The position numbers and the translations under genes are program-made. Of a DNA stretch of 64,000 nt, positions 17,801 to 29,607 are shown in pieces. Below the pieces are notes generated by a model. The model saw nothing but the letters and a program-made list of their open reading frames with translations, had not been told where the DNA came from and did not search any database. The stretch covers positions 834,480-898,479 of the forward strand of contig JAHBVC010000001.1 in NCBI GenBank assembly GCA_019637755.1. The letters run 5' to 3'. The DNA comes from Anaerolineales bacterium (lineage in GTDB: Bacteria; Chloroflexota; Anaerolineae; Anaerolineales; UBA11579). How positions within the stretch are numbered: the first letter of the stretch is position 1; the number at the start of each line of letters is the position of its first letter.

Positions 17801-18741
17801 TCGCGGCCCGGGTACAGACGCGGCAGGCCCTGCTCGCACAGGCTGCGCAGGTAACTCTCCGGCGTGTGGCCAGAGGGCACGTCAAACTGCGGCAAGCGGT
17901 AGCCACGGGTGCTCAGGTCCACATTGCAGCGCTCGGCGATCAGCAGCGTATTGCTTAGCGCCTCGGGCACCTCGCCAAACAGTTGCTCCATTTCCTGGCT
18001 ACTGCGCAGGTAAAACTCACCGTTCATGCGCATGCGGCGCGCATCGCTGAGCAGCGAACTGGTTTGTACACACAGCAGCACGTCTTGCAAACGTGCATCT
18101 TCTTTATTGATGTAGTGCACGTCATTGGTGGCGATGTAGCGGCTCTGGTAGCGCGGGCCGAGCTCACGCAGGACGCGGTTGACGCGCTTCTGGTCTTCCA
18201 TTTCGTGCGGCTGCAACTCAAGGAAGAAGCGTTCGGGGCCAAAGACTTCGTAGTACCAATCCAGCTTGGCACGCGCCTCGGCCAGGTTCTCCTTTTGGAT
18301 GGCGCGTGGCACCTCGCCTGACAGACAGCCAGAGGTCGCGATCAGCCCTTCGGAATGGGCCGCCAAGAATTCACGATCGATACGCGGGAAGTAGTAGAAA
18401 CCGTCCAGTTGCGAGGCGGAGGCAATCTTGAGCAGGTTTTGGTAACCGGTGGCATTCTCGGCCAGCAGCAACATATGGAAGGATTTCTTGTCCAGCTCCG
18501 GGTCGCGCTGCTGCATGCTGCGCTGCGCCAGGTAGGTTTCAATGCCAATGATGGGCTTGACGCCGACATTGTTGGCGGCATTGAAGAAATCGATCACGCC
18601 ATACAACGCGCCATGGTCGGTGATCGCCAGGGCGGGCATCTCCAACTCCTTGGCGCGCGCCACCAGCTTGGGGATCTTGCTGAATCCGTCCAGCAGCGAG
18701 TACTCGGTGTGGACATGCAGGTGGACGAAGGAGGAGGTCAT
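14827..18741 (-). CDS. dnaE: DNA polymerase III alpha subunit (replicative)
   Basis: A 1304-residue replicative polymerase. The N-terminal PHP domain keeps the metal motif HLHVHTEYSLLDG and AITDHGALYG. The palm holds ARGSAAGSIVAYLLGIT and the catalytic PDIDLDFQD (about 396-402). Helix-hairpin-helix and OB-fold regions follow, the latter at VRVAGQVKTFRSFQTKRGKDMAFV. After the OB fold a Pro/Ala/Glu-rich linker of roughly 160 residues leads to a compact C-terminal domain (RIATLYLRSLGDK onward). Start ATG 18741 matches the family N-terminus. The intact PHP His residues leave open a PHP-based proofreading role, as known for several bacterial DnaE proteins. A second, shorter DnaE is at 33817. Confidence 0.95.
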   Translation of the reverse strand: MTSSFVHLHVHTEYSLLDGFSKIPKLVARAKELEMPALAITDHGALYGVIDFFNAANNVGVKPIIGIETYLAQRSMQQRDPELDKKSFHMLLLAENATGYQNLLKIASASQLDGFYYFPRIDREFLAAHSEGLIATSGCLSGEVPRAIQKENLAEARAKLDWYYEVFGPERFFLELQPHEMEDQKRVNRVLRELGPRYQSRYIATNDVHYINKEDARLQDVLLCVQTSSLLSDARRMRMNGEFYLRSSQEMEQLFGEVPEALSNTLLIAERCNVDLSTRGYRLPQFDVPSGHTPESYLRSLCEQGLPRLYPGREQAADVQARLEHELSTIIQMGFAAYFLIVWDLCKYAKEQGIWYNARGSAAGSIVAYLLGITLVDPLAHGLIFERFLNVDRISMPDIDLDFQDDKRARMLEYAAHRYGDDRVAAIITFNKLKARAAVRDVGRVMNVPLSDVDRVAKLIPNIPGKPVTITEALEEIRELKAEYNSNPTSKELLNTAIQMEGVIRGAGTHAAGVVIADDEIVNYVPLHRPTGAATDDTPIKKLTQFEMATLESLGLLKVDFLGLATLTIMQRACALINARHGVELNLYNIPIDDPATYELLGRGETAGVFQFEGSGMRRWMVAMKPKMLENAVAMVALFRPGPMDFIPTYIARMHGKEDVKYAHPKLESIFAETYGIPVYQEQLMFAVMQVAGYTPSEADDLRKAIAKKIEAKLHKHRKKFIDGAVKQGIAEKTAEGIFADWENFARYGFNKAHAADYGLIAVQTAYLKAHYAVEYMTALLSVTQGDTDKVAAYIADCQRMGIDVLPPDINYSVWDFAVEDRQTQAAIRFGLGAVKNVGRGAIEAIIAGREQGGHSQPFENLSEFAHRVDLRHVGKRPLESLVKAGALDAFGDRHALLAVVDQVVATSTAHFAAKEAGQLSMFDASSGMQQAISLAPANHADEEFARRERLGWEREVIGLYVSDHPLSQMMSTIAEVVTHKSSELGEAQHEERVRVAGQVKTFRSFQTKRGKDMAFVTLDDGLGLIELVVFPETWKRFANLVQLDNLVLVEGKVDAENAEPKVLVDKIDTNFNLVKPLEPAPAAIPPAQPVAAAASPAPQAAGIEEPEVEMDMPEMPAEPETFADDWWDVQAQDHAPMASVPLEGGDEHTIAMDLSEPVYTAELPAEAPLVQDPAAPAARTAASELGASVSPAIAGLPAQPRPAPLPPMVALPPGGAEHPPRIATLYLRSLGDKLRDILHIRRVHGEIISYPGKDRFNFYVFEGRRSYLIEFPNDTTDLNEELLARLEGLLGPNNVLVEDLQIH

Positions 18742-18886
18742 TTGAGATTTTGGATTGCCGAGTGTTGATGCGCTGATCGCAAGGCCAGGCAACGCGTTAA
18801 CACAGTGATTCTAGCATTCTGAGCAGAACGAAACTACCCATGAAGCTTAAATTTGCGGGATTTTAAGATTGGGGCGCGTGGCAGGC

Positions 18887-19303
18887 TTAGCTAGCGGACA
18901 AAATTCCGCCCCACTCCGCCGGATCGCTGTCGCGCCGGGTCTCGGAGAAGGTCCACACATGCCCCGCCAGGTCAGCCACGCGGTATTGGCACTCGCCATA
19001 GGGAAAATCCTGCGGGGCAGCCAGAATCTGCGCCCCGGCCGCGCGGGCCTGCGCATGGTGGGCGTGCACATCAGCCACGCGCACCATCAGGCTATGGCTA
19101 TCCAGCGCACCGATCGGCAACGCGCCTTGCGTCAGCACCACGCTGCCGGTGTCCCCGATGCTGAGCTGGATGCGATGGCTAGCGATGCGCAGCCGCGGGC
19201 GAAAGCCAAAGGCGGTGCACAGCCAATCGGCCGCCGCCAGCACATCCGGGTAGGCCAAGGTGGGGATCACCTCGCTGCTGGGCATCGAACGATTGGGGCG
19301 CAT
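18887..19303 (-). CDS. VOC (glyoxalase/bleomycin-resistance) family protein
   Basis: A 138-residue single VOC module. The strand-helix start VIPTLAYPDVLAAADWLCTAFGF and the later DSHSLMVRVADVHAHHAQARAAGA and EYRV-like DLAGHVWTFSET segments are typical of glyoxalase-like proteins of the YaeR/PhnB kind. Such proteins bind a divalent metal and act on small molecules; the substrate is not evident. The start at 19303 has TATACT 7 nt upstream and no Shine-Dalgarno, so it is probably leaderless; ATG 19285 is an alternative. It is divergent from secA. Confidence 0.8.
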   Translation of the reverse strand: MRPNRSMPSSEVIPTLAYPDVLAAADWLCTAFGFRPRLRIASHRIQLSIGDTGSVVLTQGALPIGALDSHSLMVRVADVHAHHAQARAAGAQILAAPQDFPYGECQYRVADLAGHVWTFSETRRDSDPAEWGGILSAS

Positions 19304-19367
19304 GCGCGCAAGTATAAGACCTGCATAGGAACTTTTGAGCGGCCAACAGACGCAAAATATCGGGGGT

Positions 19368-19373
19368 TATAAT
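19368..19373 (+). promoter_or_regulatory. -10 box of secA
   Basis: A perfect TATAAT lies 28 nt before the secA ATG. An ATG at 19382, 8 nt after the box, opens only a three-codon frame (Met-Glu-Tyr-stop). The GGAG within it may serve as a distant Shine-Dalgarno for secA. Confidence 0.6.
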
Positions 19374-19400
19374 CGCGTTTCATGGAGTATTAGCCCCAAT

Positions 19401-23435
<4,035 letters not shown>

Positions 23436-23447
23436 GGAGCACACCGC

Positions 23448-24296
23448 ATGGCTGAATGGCACCTGATCCCTTCCGGCCGCGTATGGGTAGACCCCGGCGG
23501 CCCGTTCGGCCTGGTGCCGCGCGCCCTGTGGGGCCGCACCCAGCAGGCCAACGAGCACGGCCTGGTGCCGATGGACCTCACCTGCATGCTGATCTTCTCA
23601 GAGGGCAAGACCATCCTGGTGGATACCGGGTTGGGCGACAAGCTGGACGAGAAGGGCGTGCGCCAGTGGAACCTGGAGTATCCGCAAGGCCGCCTGCTCG
23701 AGAACCTGGCCGCCCACGGCGTGCGCCCGCAAGATGTTGACATCGTGCTGGATACCCATTTGCACGGTGATCACTGCAGCGGCAATACCACCCTGATCGA
23801 CGGCCAGTTGGCCGCCACCTTCCCCAAAGCCGAATACTGGGTGCAGCGCCTCGAATTTGCGGATGCGATGCACACCAACGAGCGCACGCGGGCCACCTAC
23901 CTACCCGAGAACTATGTGCCACTGTGGGAGCAAGGCAAGCTGCGCCTGCTGCATGGCGATACCCAGGTCACCAAAGAGGTGCGCTGCGTAGTCACCCCTG
24001 GGCACACACGTGCCATGCAGTGCATCCTCTACGAAGGCGACCCGCGCCCGCTGCTGTACGTGGCCGACCTGACCAGTTACGCGGTGCACATGGAGCGCCG
24101 CGCTTGGGTCACCGCCTACGATGTAGAGCCGCTCGAGACCATTCGCACCAAAGGCTACTGGCAAGACTGGGCGCTGGAAACGCAAGCCACCCTGGTCTTT
24201 GAGCACGACACCACCATGCCGGTCGGCACGCTCACTCGCACCAGCGAAGGCAAACTAAAAGTGCTGGCCGCGGCCAGCGCCCCCACGGAGGATTGA
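23448..24296 (+). CDS. MBL-fold metallo-hydrolase (N-acyl-homoserine-lactonase-like)
   Basis: A 282-residue metallo-beta-lactamase-fold hydrolase. The metal site THLHGDHCSGN supplies His104, His106, Asp108 and His109; VTPGHTRAMQCI supplies a further ligand. This arrangement suits two-metal hydrolases, including lactonases. The substrate is not evident. It begins 12 nt after the secA stop with AAGGAG upstream, so it may be co-transcribed with secA, and it shares a TGATG stop/start with the next gene. Confidence 0.85.
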   Translation: MAEWHLIPSGRVWVDPGGPFGLVPRALWGRTQQANEHGLVPMDLTCMLIFSEGKTILVDTGLGDKLDEKGVRQWNLEYPQGRLLENLAAHGVRPQDVDIVLDTHLHGDHCSGNTTLIDGQLAATFPKAEYWVQRLEFADAMHTNERTRATYLPENYVPLWEQGKLRLLHGDTQVTKEVRCVVTPGHTRAMQCILYEGDPRPLLYVADLTSYAVHMERRAWVTAYDVEPLETIRTKGYWQDWALETQATLVFEHDTTMPVGTLTRTSEGKLKVLAAASAPTED

Positions 24297-24541
24297 TGGC
24301 TAGCGATTTCTCTCGGCTGCAACGCCCACGTGTATCCATGCCCGCCGATGTGCAGGCTGCCTTGCGCGCTCGCGGCCTGCAAACCGCCTACCTCCAGCGC
24401 CCCGCCTACCAACAGAATGACTATCTCGCCTGGATCGGACGGGCAGTGCGGCCAGCTACGCGCCAAAAGCGCCTGGAGCAAATGCTGGATGAGTTGCAGC
24501 GCGGCGGGGTGTACATGAAAATGAAATGGAGCCCACGCTAG
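24296..24541 (+). CDS. Small YdeI/OmdA-like protein
   Basis: An 81-residue protein whose C-terminal half (NDYLAWIGRAVRPATRQKRLEQML) matches the YdeI/OmpD-associated (OmdA) domain: Trp-Ile followed by an R-x-x-TR-x-x-R pattern. Larger members are linked to bacteriocin tolerance; the function of short forms is unknown. The ATG at 24296 overlaps the stop of the metallo-hydrolase gene (TGATG), so translation is coupled. Confidence 0.7.
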   Translation: MASDFSRLQRPRVSMPADVQAALRARGLQTAYLQRPAYQQNDYLAWIGRAVRPATRQKRLEQMLDELQRGGVYMKMKWSPR

Positions 24542-24603
24542 CTAGGCCCCCCCTAGGTTGGCCCCTATCCCAGCAAACTGTCTTTAGTAGTTAGGTGGCA
24601 GGA

Positions 24604-24951
24604 ATGAGCACGTTCAAAATCAAGCGCATCTATGAGAAAGCCCAGGCCAGCGATGGCTATCGCGTCCTGGTGGATCGCCTGTGGCCGCGCGGCGTCAAAA
24701 AAGAAGTGGCCGCAGTCGATCTGTGGCTCAAAGACATCGCCCCCTCCGCGGAGCTACGCACCTGGTTCGGCCACGACCCTGAGAAATTTCCCGAATTCAG
24801 CCGGCGCTACAAAAGCGAGCTAAAAACCAACCCGGCCCTCAAGAGTTTGCGCCAGCTCGCCAAAGAGCACAAAACGATCACCTTGCTTTACGGCGCTAAA
24901 GATACACAGCATAACCAGGCGGTGGTGCTGCAAGCGTATCTAGGCTCATAA
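24604..24951 (+). CDS. DUF488 family protein (YeaO-like)
   Basis: A 115-residue DUF488 protein. Signature segments are FKIKRIYEKAQASDGYRVLVDRLWPRG and SAELRTWFGHDPEKFPEFSRRY. Family members are small cytoplasmic proteins with conserved Arg, Trp and Asp residues and no established function. ATG 24604 is preferred over GTG 24595: it follows GGTGGCAGGA and gives the usual start. It is convergent with mutM, 6 nt away. Confidence 0.88.
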   Translation: MSTFKIKRIYEKAQASDGYRVLVDRLWPRGVKKEVAAVDLWLKDIAPSAELRTWFGHDPEKFPEFSRRYKSELKTNPALKSLRQLAKEHKTITLLYGAKDTQHNQAVVLQAYLGS

Positions 24952-24957
24952 GCTCGG

Positions 24958-25776
24958 CTAAAGCCGCTGGCAATTGGGGCAGTAGTGGGTGCCGCGCTGG
25001 CCCACCACCATGCGAGTGATCGGAGTGCCACAACGTGGGCACGGCTCACCAGTTTGCTGGTAGGCCTTGAAGTAATTCTGAAACTGGCCGCCACGATAGA
25101 CCCAATCGATGCTGGCGCCATTGCGCCGGATGCCTTCGCGCAGCACTTTGCGAATGGCGCGCAACAGCCGCCCGGCGCCCGCCGCATCCACACTCTGGCT
25201 AGCCTGCAGTGGGTGCAACTGCGCCGTCCACAACGCCTCATCTACATAGATGTTGCCCAACCCGGCGAGAAACGCCTGATCCAACAGCAGCGGCTTTAGC
25301 TGGCGATTGCGCTCGGCCAGCATGCGCTGAAACACCGCTGGCGTCAGGGCCACATCGAACGGCTCAGGGCCAAGCTTGCTCAGCACCACTTCGGGGTCAT
25401 CCAGCAGCCAAATACGCCCAAATTTGCGGGCATCATCAAAGCTCAACTGCACATCATCATCAAAGAACATTTGCACGCGGGCAAAGCGGCTGAGCGGTGC
25501 TTCGCCGCGCCCCAGCAGCAGGTCCCCACTCATGCGCAGGTGCACCAGCAAGCTGCCTTGCGAAAGATCCAGGCGAATGTACTTGCCGCGCCGCCCCACG
25601 GCCAGCACCTGGCGCCCGGCGAGCTGCGCCGCAAAGCGGCGCGCACTGGGCGCGGCAATGCTGCGGCTCCAGCTCACCTGGGCGCCGCGGAAACGGCGGC
25701 CCAGCACGCTGAGGCCTTCGGGGTGCCCGCTTACCAGCGAGCGCGCAACAGTTTCAACTTCGGGAAGTTCGGGCAT
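24958..25776 (-). CDS. mutM: Formamidopyrimidine-DNA glycosylase
   Basis: A 272-residue base-excision repair enzyme that removes 8-oxoguanine and formamidopyrimidines and cleaves the abasic strand. It begins MPELPEVETVARSL, in which the Pro after the removed Met is the catalytic nucleophile and the next Glu is essential. It also has GLGNIYVDEALW and the C-terminal zinc finger CPRCGTPITRMVVGQRGTHYCPNC. A -10-like TAAACT lies 6 nt before the ATG with no Shine-Dalgarno. An imperfect palindromic repeat separates it from prs. Confidence 0.96.
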   Translation of the reverse strand: MPELPEVETVARSLVSGHPEGLSVLGRRFRGAQVSWSRSIAAPSARRFAAQLAGRQVLAVGRRGKYIRLDLSQGSLLVHLRMSGDLLLGRGEAPLSRFARVQMFFDDDVQLSFDDARKFGRIWLLDDPEVVLSKLGPEPFDVALTPAVFQRMLAERNRQLKPLLLDQAFLAGLGNIYVDEALWTAQLHPLQASQSVDAAGAGRLLRAIRKVLREGIRRNGASIDWVYRGGQFQNYFKAYQQTGEPCPRCGTPITRMVVGQRGTHYCPNCQRL

Positions 25777-25780
25777 GTTT

Positions 25781-25917
25781 TTAGTTTACAGTTGGCAGTC
25801 TACTGATGACAGAGAAAACAGCCACAACTGTAGCGAGTACTATTCATTTTCTTGTGGTTGCTCTTACTGTCGGCTGTAAACCGTAAACTGTCAACTGTAC
25901 GCTGTAAGCTGTCAACT
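25781..25917. repeat. Imperfect palindrome with heptanucleotide tandem repeats
   Basis: From 25874 six heptads run head to tail: CTGTAAA, CCGTAAA, CTGTCAA, CTGTACG, CTGTAAG, CTGTCAA. At 25781-25803 the same heptads occur on the opposite strand (CTGCCAA, CTGTAAA). An inner pair CCACAA (25822-25827) and TTGTGG (25852-25857) continues the inverted symmetry. The whole intergenic space between mutM and prs is therefore a long imperfect hairpin built from 7-bp units. Confidence 0.7.
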
Positions 25918-25918
25918 C

Positions 25919-26908
25919 TTACTCATTGAACATCTGGCCCACACTCACCCCCTTGTGGGCACGGTCGATCACTTCGCCGAGCAATTCGTTGACCGAGAGG
26001 ATGGTGAGCTTATCGCCCAGTTTGCGTTTGTCTTCCTCGGCGATCGGCACGGTATCCGTGGTGATGATGCCGGCCAGTGGCTGGCTCGAGAGGCGCTCGA
26101 TGGCCGGCCCGGAAAGCACCGCGTGCACAAACACCAGATACACATCGCGAGCGCCGGTCTTTTTCAACAACTGAATGGCATTGGAAACCGAACCGGCGGT
26201 ATCCACCTCATCATCCAGCAGGATCACATCCTTATCCACCACGTCACCCACCACGCTCATCGCCTCGGTACGCGCGTCGTGTGGGGTGCGGCGCTTCTCA
26301 ATAATTGCCAGCGGCACGTTGATGCGCTCCGCAAAGTTGCGCGCCCGCTTGGCGAAGCCCAGATCCGTGCTCACCACCACCGGGTCTTTCAGCGTCTTGC
26401 ACAGATCACCGACATGCTTGGAAAGAATGTGGAAGGCGGTGAGCACATCGCCCGGGATGGAGAAGAAGCCCTGGATCTGGCCCGCGTGCAGGTCCAGCGT
26501 CATGTAACGATCGGCCCCGGCGATCTGCACCATATCGGCCATCAAGCGCGCCACGATCGGCACGCGCGGCTGGTCCTTCTTGTCGGAGCGCGCGTAGCTC
26601 ATATACGGGATCACCGCCGTAATGCGCGCCGCCGAATCGAGGCGCAGCGTTTGCAGCATGATCAGCAGCTCCATCCAGTTGCGCTGCACCGGCCGCCCGG
26701 TGGATTGGATCACATACACATCCTGGCCTCGCACGCTGCCGTGCAAACGCACCATGATGTTTTCATTGGAGAATTCGATGATGTCGCGCCCGCTGAGCGG
26801 AACGTGGAGGTATTCGGCAATTTTCTGCGCCAACTCAGGGTTGCCGCTGCCGGTGAACAACTTGATATCGCCGTACAGGCCTTTGTTGCTGCGTGCCGCC
26901 GCGGTCAT
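25919..26908 (-). CDS. prs: Ribose-phosphate pyrophosphokinase
   Basis: A 329-residue PRPP synthetase that makes phosphoribosyl pyrophosphate from ribose 5-phosphate and ATP for nucleotide, His and Trp synthesis. Typical segments are DIKLFTGSGNPELAQKIAEYL, FSNENIMVRLHGSVRGQDVYVIQS, ITAVIPYMSYARSDKKDQPR, the metal/ribose loop TLDLHAGQIQGFF and the PRPP-binding VILLDDEVDTAGS (the family usually has DDMVDTAGT; here Glu replaces Met). Start ATG 26908 overlaps the stop of the acetyltransferase gene (ATGA), so the two are coupled. An upstream in-frame start would extend into that gene. Confidence 0.94.
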   Translation of the reverse strand: MTAAARSNKGLYGDIKLFTGSGNPELAQKIAEYLHVPLSGRDIIEFSNENIMVRLHGSVRGQDVYVIQSTGRPVQRNWMELLIMLQTLRLDSAARITAVIPYMSYARSDKKDQPRVPIVARLMADMVQIAGADRYMTLDLHAGQIQGFFSIPGDVLTAFHILSKHVGDLCKTLKDPVVVSTDLGFAKRARNFAERINVPLAIIEKRRTPHDARTEAMSVVGDVVDKDVILLDDEVDTAGSVSNAIQLLKKTGARDVYLVFVHAVLSGPAIERLSSQPLAGIITTDTVPIAEEDKRKLGDKLTILSVNELLGEVIDRAHKGVSVGQMFNE

Positions 26909-27456
26909 TGTGCGCCCTCGTTGCGCGCGTCCCATTCGGGGCGCAAAATACTCATGATGAGCACGTCCAAGTACATGCCTTCATTGTACCGCCCCTGGCG
27001 CTGGCGGCCTTCATGCACGAAGCCCGCTTTCTCATAGGCGCGGATGCCCGCCAGGTTGCGCTCATACACCTGCAGATACAAGCGGTGCAGGTTCAGGGTT
27101 TCAAAACCCACGGCCTGCATCAGTTGCATCGCCTCGGTGCCATAGCCCTGGTTCCAGTGCGCCTTAACGCCGATCATCAGCCCCAGTTCAGCGTTGCGAT
27201 CCAGCCAGTTGAGATTATGGAAGCTGCAATTGCCGATCGGCAACCAGCCCCCTTCATGCGGAATTTCGATCACCAGCGGCTGCTCGTGCAGCGAGCGGTT
27301 GGGCAGTTGTGCGAACCAGCGCTCTTCCTGCGCCATGGAGAGCGGCCAGTCACCGGCCAAGTTGCGGCGCACCTCGCGGTCATTCAGCCAACTGAGAAAC
27401 AGCGGCAAGTCTTCGCGTTCCACGCCGCGCAGGCGGATACGTTTGCCAAGGATCAC
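26905..27456 (-). CDS. GNAT family N-acetyltransferase (RimJ/RimL-like)
   Basis: A 183-residue GNAT protein. RIRLRGVEREDLPLFLSWLNDREV and the acetyl-CoA-binding part NAELGLMIGVKAHWNQGYGTEAM (Q/R-x-x-G-x-G/A pattern as NQGYGTEA), then LHRLYLQVYERNLAGIRAYEKAGF, are typical of RimJ/RimL-type acetyltransferases that act on protein N-termini or small amines. Start GTG 27456 is preceded by GGAG at 8 nt. It precedes prs with a 4-nt overlap. The substrate is unknown. Confidence 0.88.
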   Translation of the reverse strand: MILGKRIRLRGVEREDLPLFLSWLNDREVRRNLAGDWPLSMAQEERWFAQLPNRSLHEQPLVIEIPHEGGWLPIGNCSFHNLNWLDRNAELGLMIGVKAHWNQGYGTEAMQLMQAVGFETLNLHRLYLQVYERNLAGIRAYEKAGFVHEGRQRQGRYNEGMYLDVLIMSILRPEWDARNEGAQ

Positions 27457-27527
27457 AAGCGAACTCCAATCAGGCGAAACCGGGTCAGCTCACATGATAC
27501 TGCCGAATAGGCGTGCGCACAAAAAAT

Positions 27528-28523
27528 CTATTCGGCCAGCAAGGACTGCAAGGCCTGGCGCGGCGAGAGCTGGCGCGCCACCAGTTGCTCCAGCACGGCG
27601 GCGTAAGCGCCCGGCGCCAACTGGCTGCGCCAACGGCTCATTAGGGTGCGCCCCACCAGGTCTTCCAACTGGGTGTGCAAGCGGGCGCGTTCACGCCGCT
27701 GCCAATCGCCGCTGGCCTGCAAGTGCGCTTTGTGCTGGGCGAGCGCTGCCAACAGTTCTGGCAGGCCGCTGCCGTCGGTGGCCACCGTGCGCCGGATCGG
27801 GATCAGCCAATCGTCTACTGCGGCATCTGCGGGCGCCAGCACTTCTTCTACATGCCCGTGATGTTGCACTAAGTGCTTAGTAGGATGGCCCAGCTTGAGC
27901 ATGCCCAACAGGGCACGTTCGGCCGCCTCCACACCTGGGCGATCCGCCTTGTTAAGCACGAGAATATCGGCGATCTCCAAAATGCCCGCTTTGATCGCCT
28001 GCACATCATCCCCCAGGCCGGGCACATCTACCACCAGCACGGTATGCGCCAGCTTGGCCACTTCCACTTCAGATTGCCCGGCGCCTACGGTCTCGATGAG
28101 GATCACATCAAAGCCGGCGGCGTCCAACACCTGCGCCATGCCGGCGGTGGCCGCCGCCAGGCCGCCCAGCGAGCCGCGCGTGGCCATCGAGCGGATGAAG
28201 ACGCCGCGATCGCCGGAGAGCTCGCGCATGCGCACACGGTCACCCAGCACGGCGCCGCCGGTAAACGGGCTGCTCGGGTCAACGGCAACGATGGCAACTT
28301 TTAGCGGTTGGGGCGCCTGGCGATACTGCAGGGCGATTTGATTAACCAGTGAGGATTTGCCGGTGCCCGGCGCACCGGTAATACCGATCAGATGCGCCCG
28401 GCCGGTGTGCATGAACAATTGATTGAGCGCGGTTTGGCCGGCGAGGGTATCGTTTTCCACCTCGGTCAACAAGCGCGAGATGGCCAGGCGTTCGCCCTGG
28501 AGGACGGCGTCAGTGGCGCTCAC
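27528..28523 (-). CDS. meaB: Methylmalonyl-CoA mutase-associated GTPase MeaB (ArgK/LAO family)
   Basis: A 331-residue G3E GTPase that guards B12 loading and reactivation of methylmalonyl-CoA mutase. It shows GITGAPGTGKSSLVNQ (Walker A), AIVAVDPSSPFTGGAVLGDRVRM (MeaB signature), FIRSMATRGSLGGL, ETVGAGQSE and VLNKAD (base recognition). It follows the mutase B12 subunit by 9 nt on the same strand, so the two form an operon. The catalytic mutase subunit itself is 21 kb away at 6327. Confidence 0.95.
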   Translation of the reverse strand: MSATDAVLQGERLAISRLLTEVENDTLAGQTALNQLFMHTGRAHLIGITGAPGTGKSSLVNQIALQYRQAPQPLKVAIVAVDPSSPFTGGAVLGDRVRMRELSGDRGVFIRSMATRGSLGGLAAATAGMAQVLDAAGFDVILIETVGAGQSEVEVAKLAHTVLVVDVPGLGDDVQAIKAGILEIADILVLNKADRPGVEAAERALLGMLKLGHPTKHLVQHHGHVEEVLAPADAAVDDWLIPIRRTVATDGSGLPELLAALAQHKAHLQASGDWQRRERARLHTQLEDLVGRTLMSRWRSQLAPGAYAAVLEQLVARQLSPRQALQSLLAE

Positions 28524-28532
28524 GCAGCCTCG

Positions 28533-28940
28533 TTAGCTGGCCTTAGGGATGAGGCGGCGAATATCGTCAATGATGGCGTGGGTCGGGGAGCCCGGGCCGT
28601 AGACGCCATCCACGCCCATTTCTTTGAGCTTGGTTACGTCTTCATCGGGGATGATGCCGCCCACAAAAATACGCACATCGTCTTGACCGTTGGCGCGAAT
28701 GAGTTCGATGATACGCGGCACCAGGGTGAGGTGCGCACCGGAGAGGATCGAGAGCCCCACTGCGTCCACATCTTCCTGCAGGGTGGCTTCGGCGATCATT
28801 TCGGGGGTCTGGCGCAGGCCAGTGTAGATCACTTCCATGCCGGCATCGCGCAAGGCGCGCGCAATCACCTTGGCGCCGCGGTCGTGCCCATCCAGCCCCG
28901 GCTTGCCCACCAATACACGAATTTTCTTCTCTTCGGTCAT
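28533..28940 (-). CDS. mcmA2: Methylmalonyl-CoA mutase, cobalamin-binding subunit
   Basis: A 135-residue stand-alone B12-binding domain. The base-off signature [19 protein letters not shown] contains DxHxxG, whose His ligates cobalt. [13 protein letters not shown] and [18 protein letters not shown] line the nucleotide-loop pocket. It pairs with the catalytic subunit that lacks this domain. Start ATG 28940 has GGGAGC upstream; an upstream in-frame start adds only four residues. It is translated ahead of meaB. Confidence 0.94.
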   Translation of the reverse strand: MTEEKKIRVLVGKPGLDGHDRGAKVIARALRDAGMEVIYTGLRQTPEMIAEATLQEDVDAVGLSILSGAHLTLVPRIIELIRANGQDDVRIFVGGIIPDEDVTKLKEMGVDGVYGPGSPTHAIIDDIRRLIPKAS

Positions 28941-28982
28941 GTATGCTCCCAAGGGGATTATAACCGTGGCTCCTCCAGCAAC

Positions 28983-29010
28983 AAAAACAGCCCCGCAGTG
29001 CGGGGCTGTT
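28983..29010 (-). terminator. Intrinsic terminator after rpsR
   Basis: An 11-bp stem AACAGCCCCGC/GCGGGGCTGTT with a 3-nt loop is followed on the minus strand by a T-run. It lies 21 nt after the rpsR stop and separates the ribosomal-protein unit from the mutase B12 subunit. Confidence 0.9.
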
Positions 29011-29030
29011 CGTTGGTAATGGTGGCCAGC

Positions 29031-29333
29031 TTAGTCAGACGATTGGTCGGTGTAGGACAGCAGCGCCAGGTGGCGGGCACGCTTGATGGCGCGGGCCAGC
29101 TTGCGCTGGTTGCGGGCGATCACACCCGTCTGGCGGCGCGGGCGGATCTTGCCCTCGGGGGTCAGGAAGCGCTTGAGCAGATCCACATCCTTGTAGTCGA
29201 TCTTGAGGTTCTTATCGGCCTCAAACGGATCCACCTTGGGCTTGCGGAAGAAGCGGCCACGACCGCCGCCACTGCGCTCTTCGCTGCTCTCTTCGCCTTC
29301 TACTCGGTCTTCACGATTGTCTCGGTATGCCAT
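29031..29333 (-). CDS. rpsR: 30S ribosomal protein S18
   Basis: A 100-residue S18. The conserved core [23 protein letters not shown] then [25 protein letters not shown] is unmistakable. It has an unusually long, Arg/Glu/Gly-rich N-terminal extension of about 40 residues. Start ATG 29333 follows AGGAAG. It is the third gene of a unit with rpmB and a small Cys-containing protein, rather than the usual rpsF-ssb-rpsR-rplI setting, and is closed by a terminator. Confidence 0.95.
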   Translation of the reverse strand: MAYRDNREDRVEGEESSEERSGGGRGRFFRKPKVDPFEADKNLKIDYKDVDLLKRFLTPEGKIRPRRQTGVIARNQRKLARAIKRARHLALLSYTDQSSD

Positions 29334-29347
29334 GCGTACTTCTCTTC

Positions 29348-29590
29348 CTAAGGATAAATTTCTTTCAACACAGGTTCGTAATTGCAGATGCAACCGCCCG
29401 CACGCGAGCAGCCTTCCACCGGCAATACGGGAACTTCAAATTTGTTGTAGACGCCTTGCACCGTCTGAGCCGTGCTGCAATCCTCCGGCCCAGCCACCCG
29501 CACCAGCTCCACGCGCTCGTTGGCTTGCAGCCGTGCCAGCGCCTGGCTCTGTTGCTGTTGCTTGTATGCGATGTGCTCGCTTACCGTCAT
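29348..29590 (-). CDS. Small Cys-containing hypothetical protein between rpmB and rpsR
   Basis: An 80-residue soluble protein that I do not recognise. The N-terminal half is helical and Gln-rich ([20 protein letters not shown]). The C-terminal half carries four cysteines, Cys38 and the cluster [10 protein letters not shown] (61, 67, 69), which could bind zinc or another metal. It sits tightly between rpmB (17 nt) and rpsR (14 nt), with AGGTAGA before its start. Co-expression with ribosomal proteins hints at a translation or zinc-related role, but this is inference. Confidence 0.65.
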   Translation of the reverse strand: MTVSEHIAYKQQQQSQALARLQANERVELVRVAGPEDCSTAQTVQGVYNKFEVPVLPVEGCSRAGGCICNYEPVLKEIYP

Positions 29591-29607
29591 GGCTTCTACC
29601 TGGGGGG

